Part shown: piece by piece, positions 1-9,877 of the stretch
How positions within the stretch are numbered: the first letter of the stretch is position 1
Layout of the letters: each line of letters starts with the position of its first letter
Assembly (NCBI RefSeq): GCF_039535475.1
Contig: NZ_BAAAXG010000029.1
Location: forward strand, 1 to 64,000
Length of the DNA stretch: 64,000 nt
Source of the DNA: Streptomyces showdoensis
GTDB lineage: Bacteria > Actinomycetota > Actinomycetes > Streptomycetales > Streptomycetaceae
Reading direction: 5' to 3'
Notes under the pieces: generated by a model
Seen by the model: the letters and a program-made list of their open reading frames with translations, nothing else
The model's database searches: none
What the model was told of the DNA's origin: nothing
Program-made: the position numbers and the translations under genes

Positions 1-131
1 ACGGACCCGGACCGTCGAAGTCCACGGCACACCACCCTGTACCGGCTCACCGAGCACGACACCGCCCGCGAGGCCCGCCTCGAACTCCGCCTCACCCCCG
101 GCCTGCAGGCCTTCGTCTTCACCTTCGCTGA
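1..131 (+). pseudogene. C-terminal end of a DipZ-like protein, apparently frameshifted
   Basis: The left edge holds only the tail of a coding region. Frame 2 begins RTRTVEVHGTP and frame 1 continues LYRLTEHDTAREARLELRL then TPGLQAFVFTF. Together these resemble the C-terminal beta-sandwich of DipZ-type cytochrome c biogenesis/thioredoxin proteins, which typically end in a TPG...AFTFG strand. Joining the two frames needs one added base near position 45. A second added base near position 128 would give FTFG and a stop. As written, frame 1 runs on to 417 through the opposite-strand fasciclin gene, which is not natural. Identity rests on about 35 residues, so it is tentative. Either real decay or base-calling error would explain the breaks. 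Confidence 0.4.
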
Positions 132-163
132 CACGGAGCCCCTCGTACGAAGAGCGCACACGA

Positions 164-209
164 GAAGGGCGGTGCGCCACCGGTACGGCCGGCGGCGCAC
201 CCGCCCTTC
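164..209. terminator. Hairpin between convergent genes
   Basis: The left arm 164-178 pairs with 194-209 along about 15 bp with one bulged C, around a 15-nt loop. It lies just past the DipZ-like tail (+) and 14 bp past the fasciclin stop (-), so it can end transcription from both sides. No U-tract is seen, as is usual in Streptomyces. Confidence 0.6.
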
Positions 210-222
210 GGCGGCCCCGGGA

Positions 223-863
223 CTACTTGGGCATGAGGACCGTGTCGACGATGTAGACGTGGCGTTGGCGGTGGGCACGTTGCCGCAGACGACCTTGGAG
301 GAGTCGTTCACGGTGTACTCCTGGCCGGAGCCCTTGGTGGTGATCGTGCCCTTCTCCAGGGTCACGAACGTGCCGTTCTCCAACTGCTTCGGCGTGAGCT
401 TTTCCCCGACGACGTGATAGGTGAGGATCTTGGTGAGGGTGGCCTTGTCGGCCAGGACCTTGTCGAGGTCGGCCTTGGGGATCTTGGCGAAGGCCTCGTT
501 CGTCGGCGCGAAGACGGTGATGTTCTGGGCGTTGTTCAGGGTGTCGACCAGGCCCGCCTGCTTGACCGCGGCGACGAGGGTGGACAGGGCCGGGTTGTTG
601 GAGGCGGCGGTGGCCACGGGGTCCTTGGCCATGCCCTCGAACGAGCCGGCCCCGTCCTTCGGCACACCGGCGCAGGCCGGTCCGAACGGGCCGTCGGACG
701 CCATCGGGTCGGAGGACGTCTGCGCCGCGGGCGGCGCGGCCTGCGCGGTGTTCTCGGCGGACGACGTGTCCTTCCCGGAGTCGGAGCAGGCGGCGAGGGC
801 GAACGGCAGGGCGGCCGCGGCGGCCACGGCCACCGCGGAACGACGGAAGCGCAGGGTGTTCAT
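223..863 (-). CDS. Secreted fasciclin (FAS1) domain lipoprotein, frameshifted near its end
   Basis: Reading from ATG 863, the protein opens with an Arg-containing n-region, an Ala-rich core and the lipobox LAAC, so it should be a surface lipoprotein. After a Ser/Thr/Ala linker comes one FAS1 domain, with the typical stretches NNPALSTLVAAVKQAGL, ITVFAPTNEAFAKIP and ILTYHVVGEKL. The expected C-terminal strand VYIVDTVLMPK and stop at 223 are present but in another frame: one G appears missing near 263, where ACGTC stands for ACGGTC. The -strand start has a purine-rich site (GGAGAG) just upstream. FAS1 domains mediate adhesion; the ligand cannot be inferred. The intact product would be about 213 residues. 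Confidence 0.8.
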
Positions 864-1194
864 GGGGTGCTCTCCAGAGGTGAGGCAGGCGTACGGAGAC
901 CGCGGAGAGCATCCGGCGGCGACCAGCTCGCGGCAGGCGGGGCTCCCGGGTGCCGCGGGGTCGTCACGTCGGTGCTCATGTCCGGCATTCGGAGCGGAAC
1001 CCCGGGCGGATGGGTGCGATCCGCCACCACGTGCCGGAACCGCGAACCGGGAACCGAGACCCGAGACCCGGGACCCGAGCCCCGGGACCCGGGAGTGGCC
1101 CCGTCGCCGCCGCCCCGCGTCTCGCCGGCGGCCAACCGGCGCGGGTGCGTCGCGGCCCTCGAGCGTCCGCGCGCCGTCCACGGAGGGGGCACGG
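864..1194. other. Non-coding gap with a heptad minisatellite
   Basis: There is no credible gene here. The left part should carry the fasciclin promoter and leader. Positions about 1036-1091 are eight consecutive 7-bp units of consensus (A/G)GA(A/C)CCG, for example GGAACCG, AGACCCG and GGACCCG. Related heptads occur at 7469-7489 and 12046-12073. Confidence 0.6.
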
Positions 1195-1226
1195 CCGAAG
1201 CCGCCCCGTGGCCGGGGCGGCTTCGG
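1195..1226 (-). terminator. Perfect 14-bp hairpin after the ricin-lectin remnant
   Basis: Arms 1195-1208 and 1213-1226 are exact complements around the loop TGGC. The hairpin sits 56 bp beyond the -strand stop at 1282, as expected for an intrinsic terminator of that gene. Confidence 0.7.
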
Positions 1227-1281
1227 ATTCGTCACCACACCCCACGGAACGAGGGCATGGCCGGGCAGAGCGCGGCTCGGC

Positions 1282-1646
1282 TCAGGACCACAGGGTCCAG
1301 CGCTGGTTGACCGCACCGTTGCACGGGTACTGGCGCACCTGCTCCCCCCGGTGCCGCTCCAGGTCGCCTCCAGGCACTTGCCGCTGTGCACGGCACGCAG
1401 CTGGACGGCTCCGCCCGAGACGGCTTCCAGGCGCCACCGCTGGTTGGTGTCCCCGTCGCACTGCCACTGGATGAGTCCGGCGCCGTCGGCCCGGCTGGCG
1501 TCGTACACGTCGAGGCACTTGCCGCTGTGCCGCGCGACGATCGCGTAGCTGCCGTCGCCGTTCCGCACGAAGTCGAATGCCCCGCCCGCGGTGCGAGGCC
1601 GGGGCTCACGTCGAGGAGCATGGTCGGCGTGGTGTCCCGAGCGCAT
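1282..1646 (-). pseudogene. Ricin-type beta-trefoil lectin fragment, frameshifted and N-terminally short
   Basis: Two ricin-B repeats are clear: YAIVARHSGKCLDVYDASRA...LIQWQCDGDTNQRWRL, then VQLRAVHSGKCLEATWSGTG and, in another frame, EQVRQYPCNGAVNQRWTLWS before the stop at 1282. The change of frame falls at a run of six G (C on the + strand), one short of what keeps the frame. A full trefoil has three repeats. The first is missing, and no signal peptide or catalytic domain is seen upstream. ATG 1646 is the first start in frame. I read it as the carbohydrate-binding tail of a lost secreted hydrolase, with the frameshift possibly technical. Confidence 0.65.
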
Positions 1647-1928
1647 GGGGCGTGTGTCCCGAACCGCTGGGACGGGGCGGCGCTGGGGGGCCTGGTCGTC
1701 GCCGTGAGGGAGGACTTCGCGGCTCCTCCGGGCCCCGGATGTGCTTGACCGGAGGGCCAGGAGTGCCCGGGTCGGTCGATCACGGACGCGCCGGACCCGT
1801 CCCCCGGCCGGGCGGCCTTCCGGCGTTCACGGCGTGGCGCGGCGCTGCCGGGAGCAGGATGAGTGTGGTGCCGAGCCGGCGCCTTACCCCTGCCACAAAC
1901 CCCCATAGGCGCGCCGAGGTGATTCCCG
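1647..1928. other. Intergenic region without a recognisable gene
   Basis: I see no convincing coding frame. It lies between the -strand lectin remnant and the +strand TPR gene. It may hold the lost 5' part of the remnant and the TPR promoter. A purine-rich GAGGTG precedes ATG 1929. Confidence 0.4.
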
Positions 1929-3362
1929 ATGGTGACGGACCGGTACGGCAACCCCCTGCACGAGTGCACCCTGGAGACGGCCGGGCACCTGGACCGGGCC
2001 GTCGAGGCGCTGCTCCACTTCAGCCCGGAGGTCGAACGGGCCGTCGGTGACGCCGTCGACAGCGCGCCCGCCTCGCCGCTCGCGCAGTCCTTCGCCGCGT
2101 ACTTGGGGGTGCTCGGTACGGAGCCGCGTGAGGCCGCGGCGGCACGGCGGCGGTTCCGGGAGTACCTGGCCGGGGTGGACGTCACGGCCCTGCCGGTGCG
2201 GGAGCGGCTGCACGTCACGGCGGCCGGCGCCTGGCTCGCCGGAGACCTGCGGCAGGCCTCCGGGCTGCTGGAGGAGCTGTCCGCCGCGTACCCGAGGGAC
2301 GCGCTCGCCCTTGCCGTCGGGCACCAGCTGGACTTCTTCACCGGCGACGCCGTACGCCTGCGCGACCGGATCGGCGGAGCCCTGTCCGCCTGGGACCCCG
2401 CGGACCCGCACCGGGGGCTGGTGCTGGGCATGTACGCGTTCGGGCTTGAGGAGTCGGGTCACTACGCGCAGGCCGAGGAGGCCGGGCTCGCCGCCGTCGA
2501 ACACGACCCTCGCGACGTCTGGGCGATCCACGCCGTGGTCCACACGTACGAGATGCAGGGACGCGTGTCCGAAGGCATCGGCTACCTCGACGCACGGCGG
2601 GCCGACTGGGCGCGGGACAACTATCTCGACGTCCACAACTGGTGGCACTACGCCCTCTACGCCCTGGAGGCCGGGGACACCGACGCCGCCCTGGCCGTCT
2701 ACGACGCCTCGCTGCGCCACGACGGCTCGACGGGTCAGGCGATGGAACTGCTGGACGCGGCGGCGCTGCTGTGGCGGATCCACCTCGCGGGGATGCGGCC
2801 GCAGGCCCGCTGGGACGCCCTGGCCGACGCGTGGGCGGCGCGGGCCGACCCGCCGTACTACGCCTTCAACGACGTCCACGCGACCATGGCCTACGCCGGA
2901 TCCGGACGCCTCGACGCGGCGGAACGGCTCATCGCGGACCGGCGGAGGTGGCTGACCCGCGCCGGCACGGACGCCGACACGGTCACCAACCACCGGATGA
3001 CGGCCGAGATCGGACTCCCGGCCTGCGAGGCGCTGCTCGCGCACGCCCGGGGCGACCACGCCACGGTCGTGGACCTGCTGTGGCCGCTGCGCCGCAGGCT
3101 GCACGAGTTCGGGGGCAGCCACGCCCAGCGCGACGCCCTCCAGCGCACTCTGCTCGACTCCGCCCTCGGCTCCGGGCGGCACGAGCTGGCCCGGGTCCTC
3201 ATCAGCGAGCGGACCGGCCTCCGCCCTGACAGCACGTACAACTGGTCGGCACGGGCCCGCCTCGCCGACGCCCTGGGCGACACCACCCGGGCCCGCACCG
3301 CCCGCGACCACGCCCGGGCAGCGGCGACCGCCACGGCCCGGGCCCTCCGACCCGCGACCTGA
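1929..3362 (+). CDS. TTC38-like tetratricopeptide repeat protein
   Basis: This 477-residue soluble protein has no signal peptide. It is made of helical pairs typical of TPR folds, such as LGMYAFGLEESGHYAQAEEA and AIHAVVHTYEMQGRVSEGI. The stretch around residue 231, NYLDVHNWWHYALYALEAGD, is the most diagnostic part of the TTC38 family, whose biochemical role is poorly defined in bacteria. GAGGTG lies 7 bases before the ATG. The gene meets the next one tail to tail with only 2 bp between stops. Nothing in the neighbourhood fixes its function. The frame is intact, unlike most genes in this part of the window. Confidence 0.75.
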   Translation: MVTDRYGNPLHECTLETAGHLDRAVEALLHFSPEVERAVGDAVDSAPASPLAQSFAAYLGVLGTEPREAAAARRRFREYLAGVDVTALPVRERLHVTAAGAWLAGDLRQASGLLEELSAAYPRDALALAVGHQLDFFTGDAVRLRDRIGGALSAWDPADPHRGLVLGMYAFGLEESGHYAQAEEAGLAAVEHDPRDVWAIHAVVHTYEMQGRVSEGIGYLDARRADWARDNYLDVHNWWHYALYALEAGDTDAALAVYDASLRHDGSTGQAMELLDAAALLWRIHLAGMRPQARWDALADAWAARADPPYYAFNDVHATMAYAGSGRLDAAERLIADRRRWLTRAGTDADTVTNHRMTAEIGLPACEALLAHARGDHATVVDLLWPLRRRLHEFGGSHAQRDALQRTLLDSALGSGRHELARVLISERTGLRPDSTYNWSARARLADALGDTTRARTARDHARAAATATARALRPAT

Positions 3363-3364
3363 AG

Positions 3365-4400
3365 TCAGCCGGCCGCCGGCAGTACGGCGGGCGAATTCGC
3401 GCCGGGGATCAGCAGCCGGGGCTTGCCCGAGCCGTCGGCGGCGACCGTCCACACGTCGTTGGTCCCGTCGGGGCGCTGGAGGGCGTACGCGACGGTGGCG
3501 TCGTCCAGCCAGGCGGCCTGGTCGTCCACGTTCCGCGTCTCGGCCAGTTCCGTGCGCCGGAGCGTGGCCAGTTCGAGGACGGTGACCCGCCAGCCCTTCG
3601 CCGGGTCGGCGCCGACCGCCTGCTTGAAGGCGATCCGCTCGCCGTCGGGGGACAGCGACGGGCACTCGACGTTGTCCGCCAGGGTGCGCAGGGTCCTGGC
3701 CGCGAGGTCGCCCTCCACCAGGGAGCGCGTGCCGGCGCTGGAGACCGTCGCGTAGAAGCGGTTGCCGCCGGCCGCGAACGTCACTCCCCAGACGTTGATG
3801 TCCGCGGCCCGGTAGCGCCGGCCCTCCCGGAAGACCGCGAAGTCCTCCAGTGAGGGGACGAGCCGGCCCGTGCGCGTGTCCAGGACGCCGGTCCGCGTCG
3901 AGAAGCCGCCGCCTGCGTACGAGTCGCCGCCCACGAACAGCGTCCAGGCCACCATGCGGCCGTCGGCCGAGACCCTGGTGCGGTTGGGCAGGCCGGTCAG
4001 GGGGACGGTGCGCCGGGTCTGCTGTCGCTCGTCGAGCACCAGGAGCCTCGGGGCCGCTGAGCGCTCCGGCGGGCGTGAGGCAGGCGGTCGTCCCGCCCGC
4101 CGTGTACGCGCGGTCGCAGTGGGTCGACGTGACGGTGCGCGGTCCTGACGGGTCGTCGAGCGACACCGTGGACAGCAGCCCGTTGCTCAGCACCCGGACC
4201 CGTACACCGGGGTGGCGGGCAGCGTCCGGGGAAGCCGCGGCGCCGGCCGGCGTCCGGTCGGCGCCGGCCTTCGCGTCGGACGTCGTGTTCTGGCGGGCAC
4301 GGACGACCGTGGCGGCCGCCAGGGCCGCCAGCAGGACGGCGGCGAGCACGGTGACGAGGATCTTCACGCGCTGGGAAGGGGCGTTGGTCATGGCCTTCAT
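3365..4400 (-). CDS. Membrane-anchored PD40/TolB-like beta-propeller protein, frameshifted
   Basis: From ATG 4400 the protein has a short N-terminal tail, one membrane segment (about VKILVTVLAAVLLAALAAAT) and an extracytoplasmic part. Propeller blades are recognisable: SADGRMVAWTLFVGGDS, GVTFAAGGNRFYATV, PSLSPDGERIAFKQAVG and DDATVAYALQRPDGTNDVWT. The N-terminal 100 residues and the rest are in different frames. The break is near 4052, where removing one G (AGCGGCCCC) restores a continuous protein of about 344 residues. Such Streptomyces proteins are usually called TolB-like or WD40-like; no ligand is known. ATG 4391 is an alternative start. It follows the MFS gene, 44 bp beyond its stop, so the two may be cotranscribed. 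Confidence 0.7.
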
Positions 4401-4444
4401 GAGGAGGAGCCGGGCCTTTCGTGCGGGGTCCGGGGTTGCGGGGT

Positions 4445-5785
4445 TTACGGGGGATACCGGGGGCGCCGGGGAATCCGGGGCGGTCTGGGGCGCCGGCGAG
4501 GGCTGCGGGACCTCCGCGCCCGCGGAGTCGGGGCGGCCCGGCGCCGCAACGGCCCGAGCAGCAGCGCCGTCGCCGCGCCCACCACCACGACCGCCACCGC
4601 CGCTCCCCTGCTCGCCGCCTCCGCCCCCCACGCCTGCCACGCCAGGCCGAAGAGCACGGACGAGCCGAGGTACGCGAGGGCCTGGCCGCTCTGGACCAGG
4701 GCGATGCCCGTCGTGCGCAGGCGCTCCGGCAGGACGGGGCCCGCCAGGGCCATCAGGACGCCCTCGGTGGAGGCGTAGAAGAGGCCGTACAGGAAGAGGA
4801 CCGTGACCAGGAGGGCCGGGCCGTCCAGGGGGCCGTGCAGGAGCAGGTAGACCACGGCGAGGACTCCGTAGCCGCCGAGCATCACGGGCAGGCGTCCGAT
4901 CCGGTCGGCCAGGGCCCCGAGGGGGGCCGCCAGGAGGAGGTAGGAGAGGCTCGTGCCGACGGCGAGGAGGGGGAACCAGCCCAGCGACAGGGACTCGCGC
5001 CGCTGGAGGAGCAGGTACACGAAGCCGTCGCCGACGGTGGCCAGTCCGAGGAGGCACGCGGCGCCCACCAGACGCCGTACCGGGGCCTCCCGCAGCAGGC
5101 GTCCCACGGCGCGCGGGGAGACGGTGCCCGTCGGCGGGCGGGCCGTCCTGTGGTCCCGTACGAAGAGGAGGAGGACCAGCACGCCGAGGGCGGCCACGCA
5201 GAAGCTGGTGACGAAGACCGCCTCGAAGGACTGGGCGGCGGCCGTGAGCACGGCGAGGGCCGCGAGGGGGCCGGCGAAGGCGCCGAGGCTGTCCATCGCC
5301 CGGTGCACCCCGAAGGCCCGGCCCAGCGCGTGTTCGGGGGTGGAGAGGGTGATGAGGGCGTCGCGGGGAGCGGTGCGCAGGCCCTTGCCCGCCCGGTCGG
5401 CGGTCAGGACCAGGCCGAGCGCCGTCACGGAGCCGCCCGCCGCGACCAGGCCGAGCTTCGCGAGTGCCGACAGGCCGTAGCCCGCTCCGGCGACCGCCTT
5501 GCGCCGGCTGACGCGGTCGGCGACGTATCCGCCGACGACCCGGAGCAGGGCCGTGGCCCCGGTGTTGAGGCCGTCGAGGGCCCCGTACGCGAGCGGGCTG
5601 AGCTGCAGCCCGAGGACGAGGTAGAGGGGCAGTACGGCGGTGACCATCTCGGCGGAGACGTCGGTGATCAGGCTGACGGTGCCGAGTGCGAGGACGTTGC
5701 CCCCGACCACCCGCAGGCGGCCGCGCCGGCCGGGTGCCGCGGAGTCGGCCGGCAGTTCCGTCCTGCCGATGGTGGAGAGATACAC
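4445..5785 (-). CDS. Major facilitator superfamily transporter
   Basis: This 446-residue protein has about 11-12 hydrophobic helices. The cytoplasmic loop motif after TM2 reads GGYVADRVSRRKA, and a second copy in the C-terminal half reads GALADRIGRLP, which together are the MFS signature. N-terminal SLITDVSAEMVTAVLPLYL is like exporter families in which loss or gain of drug efflux has been described; the substrate is not predictable. The start is GTG 5785, with GGAGG 11 bases upstream. The last 35 residues are Arg/Pro-rich. Another frame over the same bases encodes a natural-looking Pro/Ala tail, so a C-terminal frameshift cannot be excluded. It is probably cotranscribed with the downstream propeller gene. 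Confidence 0.85.
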   Translation of the reverse strand: MYLSTIGRTELPADSAAPGRRGRLRVVGGNVLALGTVSLITDVSAEMVTAVLPLYLVLGLQLSPLAYGALDGLNTGATALLRVVGGYVADRVSRRKAVAGAGYGLSALAKLGLVAAGGSVTALGLVLTADRAGKGLRTAPRDALITLSTPEHALGRAFGVHRAMDSLGAFAGPLAALAVLTAAAQSFEAVFVTSFCVAALGVLVLLLFVRDHRTARPPTGTVSPRAVGRLLREAPVRRLVGAACLLGLATVGDGFVYLLLQRRESLSLGWFPLLAVGTSLSYLLLAAPLGALADRIGRLPVMLGGYGVLAVVYLLLHGPLDGPALLVTVLFLYGLFYASTEGVLMALAGPVLPERLRTTGIALVQSGQALAYLGSSVLFGLAWQAWGAEAASRGAAVAVVVVGAATALLLGPLRRRAAPTPRARRSRSPRRRPRPPRIPRRPRYPP

Positions 5786-5887
5786 GGGGGTGACGACCTC
5801 CGGGTGCTGGGATGGGCCGGCGCCGGACACCGGTCGCGCCGCCGCAGGTGGGGGGCGGCGCGTACGGCGTCCGGGCCGGTGGAACGG

Positions 5888-5928
5888 GTGCCGGTCGGGC
5901 AGGTGCCGATCGGGCAGGTGCCGGTCGG
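5888..5928. repeat. 15-bp tandem repeat, about 2.7 copies
   Basis: GTGCCGGTCGGGCAG occurs at 5888-5902, is repeated with one change at 5903-5917, and recurs for 11 bp to 5928. It lies just past the stop of the phosphatase gene, in the gap before the MFS gene. Confidence 0.8.
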
Positions 5929-5934
5929 ACGGGG

Positions 5935-7354
5935 TCAGTGGCAGGTGCCCGTGCCGCTGTCGTTGTACGTCTTGCCCGCCTGCGGCACGAACTGCCAGTC
6001 GTAGCTGTTCGCGTGCAGGGTGAGCTTCAGGACGCCGAAGGTGTCGTTGTTGCGGGCCTCGCTGTTGGCCTGGATGGTGCCGAAGCCGTAGAGGTCCGCG
6101 CCGCCCATGCCCCGCGACGAACTGCCGCAGACCGCGGGCGGTGTCGAGCTGGCCGCTCGGGTTCTGCGGGGCGAAGCGCTCGTACTGGTGGTTGTGGCCG
6201 GTCAGGACGACCTCGGCGTTGTAGTCGTACAGCGCCTGGACCAGGGGACCCGTCGCGGGGTCGGGGGCGTGGCTGGAGCTGGAGGTCCAGCGCGGCTTGT
6301 GCCAGTAGGCCACGGTGCACTGCTTGGTGCTGGCGGCGAGGTCGGCGCGCAGCCACTTCTCCTGGGCCGAGCCGACGGCCATGGAGGTCTCGGAGTTCAG
6401 CGAGACCACGTGCCAGTTGCCCAGGTCGTACGAGTAGTAGCCCTGGCCCGAGGGGCCCGCGCCGGCGCCGAAGTAGCTGTAGTACGCGGACGCGCCGGAG
6501 GTGTTGTAGTCGTGGTTGCCGGGCGCCGGCTTGGTGCGGGCCTTGTGGCGGCCCCAGGTCGGCTCGTAGTACGTGGAGAAGTCCGAGGCGGTGCCGTTGG
6601 GGTAGGCGTTGTCGCCGAGCGTGAAGACCGTGCCGGAGATGGTGTCGAGCAGGTTCGCGGTCGCGGTGTCCCCGGAGCCCGAGGTGGCGATGTCGCCCGC
6701 GCCGACGAGCACCGGGTCACCGGTCGGCGGCGCGGTGGTGGAGGTGGGCGTCGGGGTGGTCGGCGTCGGGGTGGGGGTGCTGCCGGTCTCGATCACCAGC
6801 TGCGGCGCGGTGGCGCCGGTCTCGCGCGAGTCGTAGTCGGCGCCGTTGCTGCTCGACGAGGTGACGCCGATGGCGAAGGTGCCGTTGCCCTTCACGTACG
6901 AGGTGACGTCGACCTCGTACCAGGTGTTCCGGGCGACGGCGCCGAGGGTGCCGAGGGTGGCGCCGTCGATGGCGGGCCGGTTGTCGTACGTGACCGAGGT
7001 CTCGGACCACGTGGTGTTCGACATCGCGCGGAACGTGCCGCCGTTGGTGGCTTCTGCGCCGGAGACGTCGTCGACGTGGATCCGGAGCTTCGCGCTGGTC
7101 ACCGGCTGGGCGAGGCCGGAGACGTCGAAGCGCAGCAGCAGCTGCTTGACGGGGCTGTTGTCCACGCCCAGCTGCTGTGCGGCGCCGTAGTTCGTGGCGG
7201 CGTTCTGGCTGTCGACGTACGTGTCCGCCGTCGCGGTGTACGTGGTGCCGGCCGCGGCGGCGGTGGGCGCGAGGCCGGTCAGGGCCGTGGCGGCCAGGGT
7301 GCCGAGGGCGAGGGTGCCGACGAGGGCCACCATGGTGGCCTTCCGACTGGGCAT
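5935..7354 (-). CDS. Secreted DNRLRE-domain metallophosphatase, frameshifted near the C-terminus
   Basis: ATG 7354 has GAAAGG 8 bases upstream. A signal peptide ends near AAAAG. A DNRLRE beta-sandwich follows (TYTATADTYVDSQNAATNYG ... LLLRFDVSG ... TWSETSVTYDNRP), then a Thr/Pro linker and a calcineurin-like phosphoesterase. The metal-binding motifs GDNAY, GNHDY and GHNHQYER are all present. Near 6110-6113 a run of four C is one longer than needed. Removing one restores FVAGMGGADLYGFGT and an end at TGTCH, about 472 residues. The DNRLRE domain is common on secreted actinobacterial enzymes and probably anchors or binds glycans. The substrate could be a phosphoester such as a nucleotide or phospholipid head group; this is not resolved. 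Confidence 0.85.
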
Positions 7355-7480
7355 GACAAACCTTTCGATCGCGGGACGAGGGCGAGGGAAAGGTACGGCG
7401 CACGTGAAGATCCCGGGTGTTGCGGCGGAGTTGGTGCGGTTGCGGTCGGGTGAACTGCGGGGGCCGGGCGGCTCCCGACT

Positions 7481-7524
7481 CCCGGCTTCCGCCCCGCCGG
7501 AGACCCGGCGGGGCGGAAGCCGGG
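7481..7524 (-). terminator. Perfect 20-bp hairpin downstream of the MMPL gene
   Basis: Arms 7481-7500 and 7505-7524 are exact complements around AGAC. It is one of the longest perfect stems in the window. It lies between the MMPL stop and the phosphatase start, so it can insulate the two -strand genes. Confidence 0.75.
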
Positions 7525-7567
7525 TGCGGAGCCGACCGCCCGGTGCGCGCGCCGGCCGGGCGGCTCC

Positions 7568-7591
7568 GCGGACTTCGGGGCCGGAGTCCGC
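7568..7591 (-). terminator. Second hairpin directly after the MMPL gene
   Basis: Positions 7568-7578 pair with 7581-7591 with one G-U type mismatch. It lies 39 bp past the MMPL stop, so MMPL has tandem stem-loops. Confidence 0.55.
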
Positions 7592-7629
7592 GCACCGCCC
7601 GGCGTCGCTGTCGCTGTCGCAGTCGTCGC

Positions 7630-9704
7630 TCAGGGGCGGTGGCGCAGGGCGCCCGGCCACCAGACCGCGGGGCCGATGTCCCGGACCAGGGCCGGTACCA
7701 GGAGCGAGCGGACGACCAGGGTGTCGAGGAGGACGCCGAACGCGACGATGAAGGCGATCTGGACGAGGAACGCCAGCGGGATCACGCCGAGCGCCGCGAA
7801 GGTCGCCGCGAGGACGACGCCGGCCGAGGTGATGACCCCGCCGGTGGCGACCAGGCCCCGGCGCAGGCCCTCGCGGGTGCCGTGCAGCTCCGTCTCCTCC
7901 CGTACCCGCGACATGAGGAAGATGTTGTAGTCGACGCCGAGGGCGACGAGGAAGACGAACCCGTAGAGCGGGACGGCGAGTCGGTGCCGGTGAAGCCGAA
8001 GACGTGCTCGAAGACGAGGGCCGAGACGCCCAGCGTGGCCAGGAGGTTCAGCGCGACCGTCGCCACGAGGAGGACGGGCAGCAGCAGCGAGCGCAGCAGG
8101 CCGACGAGGATGACCAGGATGATCGCGAGCACGACCGGGACGATGAGCCCCCGGTCCCGCGCGGCGGTGACCTGGGTGTCGTACTGCTGGGCCGTCGTGC
8201 CGCCGACGAGGGCGTCGGCCCCCGGCACCGCGTGCAGGGCGGTGCGCAGGTCGGCGACGGTCTCCTTGGCGGCGTCGGAGTCCGCGGCGTCCGCGAGGGT
8301 GACGTCGATCCGGACGCGCCCGTCCACCACGAGGGGTGCCGGGGTTCCGGGGGCCGCGTAGGGGGTAGCGGAGGCGACGCCGTGGACCGCCTCCGCGGCC
8401 GTACGGACCTGCTGCGCGGCGTCCGCGTCGGCGATGACGACGGCGGGGTTGCCGGCGCCGCCCGGGAAGTGTTCGCTCAGGCGCGCCTGGGCCGTGACGG
8501 AGGGCGCGTCGTTGACGAAGATCTCGTCGAGCGGCACGCCCTTGGAGTCGAGGGTGACGGAGAACGCGGCGCAGGCGAGGAGCCCGGCGAGGGACGCCGC
8601 CCAGACCCGGCGCGGTGCCCGGTCGACGAGTGCGGCGACCCTGCGCCAGACGGGGTGGGCGGCTTCGGCGTCCGTGGTGGCCTTGGGGCGGGCGGGCCAG
8701 TAGGCGGCGCGGCCGAGCAGGACGAGGGCGGCGGGGAGGAACGTCAGCGTGCTGAGGACGGCGCAGCCGATGCCGATGGCGCCGACGGGGCCGAGGGCGC
8801 GGTTGTTGGTGAGGTCGCTGAGGAGGAGGGCCAGCAGGCCGAGGGCGACGGTGGCGGCGCTGGCGACGATCGGGCCGAAGGACTGCTTGAGGGCGGCGCG
8901 CATCGCGGGGACGCGAGCCCCGTCGCGGGCACCCAGTTCCTCGCGGTAGCGGGCGGCGAGCAGCAGGGCGTAGTCGGTGGCGGCGCCGATGACCAGGATG
9001 GACAGGATGCCCTGCACCTGGCCGTCGACCCGGACGAGGTCGTGGTCGGCGAGGACGTACACGATGGCGCAGGCGAGACCGAGCGCGAACACGGCGCCGA
9101 TGATGATCAGGAGGGGAAGCAGGACGCTCCGGTAGACGAGGAGCAGGATGACCAGGACGGTCACCAGGGCGACGACCAGCAGGAGTCCGTCGATGCCGGC
9201 GAAGGCGTCCCGCAGGTCGGCCTGGGTCGCGGCGGGGCCGCCCAGCCACGCCTCGGTGCCCGGCACGGCGGACACGGCCGCGTCGGTCGCGGCGAGCGCG
9301 GAGGGCAGTGCGTCGCCGAGGTCGGGGCGCAGCGGGACGACTCCGCGCAGGGCCTTCCCGTCCTCGGAGGGAAAGGCCGGGGAGGGTGCGCCGACCACGC
9401 CCTCGGCGCCCTTGAGGGAGGCCAGCGCGCGGGTGGCGGCGGCCTGTGCGGCCGGGTCGACCCGGCCGCCGTCCCGGGCCGTCCAGACGACCAGGAGGGG
9501 CAGGGTCTCCTCCTGGCGGAACGCCTCCTGGGCCTGGAGGGCCCGGGTCGACTCGGCGCTGCGCGGCAGGAACGCGGCCTGGTCGTTGGTCGCCACCTCG
9601 CCCAACTTGCCCGCGTAGGGGCCGAGTCCGCCTCCGACGGCGAGCCAGACGACGAGCACCAGCAGGGGCAGCAGTCTGCGCACCCAGCGTGCGGCTGTGG
9701 ACAT
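7630..9704 (-). CDS. MMPL/RND-superfamily transporter, frameshifted
   Basis: The product is about 691 residues with the duplicated MMPL plan. TM1 is followed by a large extracytoplasmic loop and a TM2-6 block (LLLVVALVTVLVILLLVYRS ... GAATDYALLLAARYREEL). The second half repeats this with VALGVDYNIFLMSRVREE. The GxxxDY and D-Y-N/L membrane motifs of proton-driven MMPL pumps are present in both halves. The last 118 residues lie in another frame; one G seems missing near 7980, between FGFTGTDS and AVPLYGFVFLVALG. ATG 9704 has GGGAG upstream. It is divergent from the FAD-oxidoreductase gene and close to a MarR gene, so drug or lipid export under MarR control is likely. If the break is real, the transporter would lose its second TM block and be non-functional. 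Confidence 0.85.
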
Positions 9705-9731
9705 GGGACGCTCCCGAAAGTCTCTTGATGG

Positions 9732-9761
9732 TCAACTATCTCAATGATCGAGAGATATTGA
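9732..9761. promoter_or_regulatory. Palindrome in the MMPL / FAD-oxidoreductase divergent promoter
   Basis: The left half TCAACTATCTC (9732-9742) mirrors GAGATATTGA (9752-9761) apart from one extra C. This AT-rich palindrome lies 28 bp upstream of the MMPL start. Its size and place fit a MarR dimer site, most simply for the MarR gene at 11174-11821. Binding is inferred. Confidence 0.55.
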
Positions 9762-9877
9762 ACCACGGCCGCCGCATCCGCCGGCCGTCCGCGGGGCGAA
9801 GGGGTACCGACGGTGCCACGGGGCACCGTCGGGCGGCGGCGAACGACACGGCGGCCACCACGGGAAGGACAGCGAAC

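Noticed and set aside
172..417. +strand frame over the fasciclin gene
   Set aside because: It is the run-on of the frameshifted DipZ-like tail through an opposite-strand gene with clear FAS1 motifs.
1884..5057. Very long -strand open frame of more than 1000 codons
   Set aside because: It runs antisense through the TPR gene and in wrong frame through parts of the propeller and MFS genes; composition is Arg/Pro/Gly-rich, typical of GC-driven shadows.
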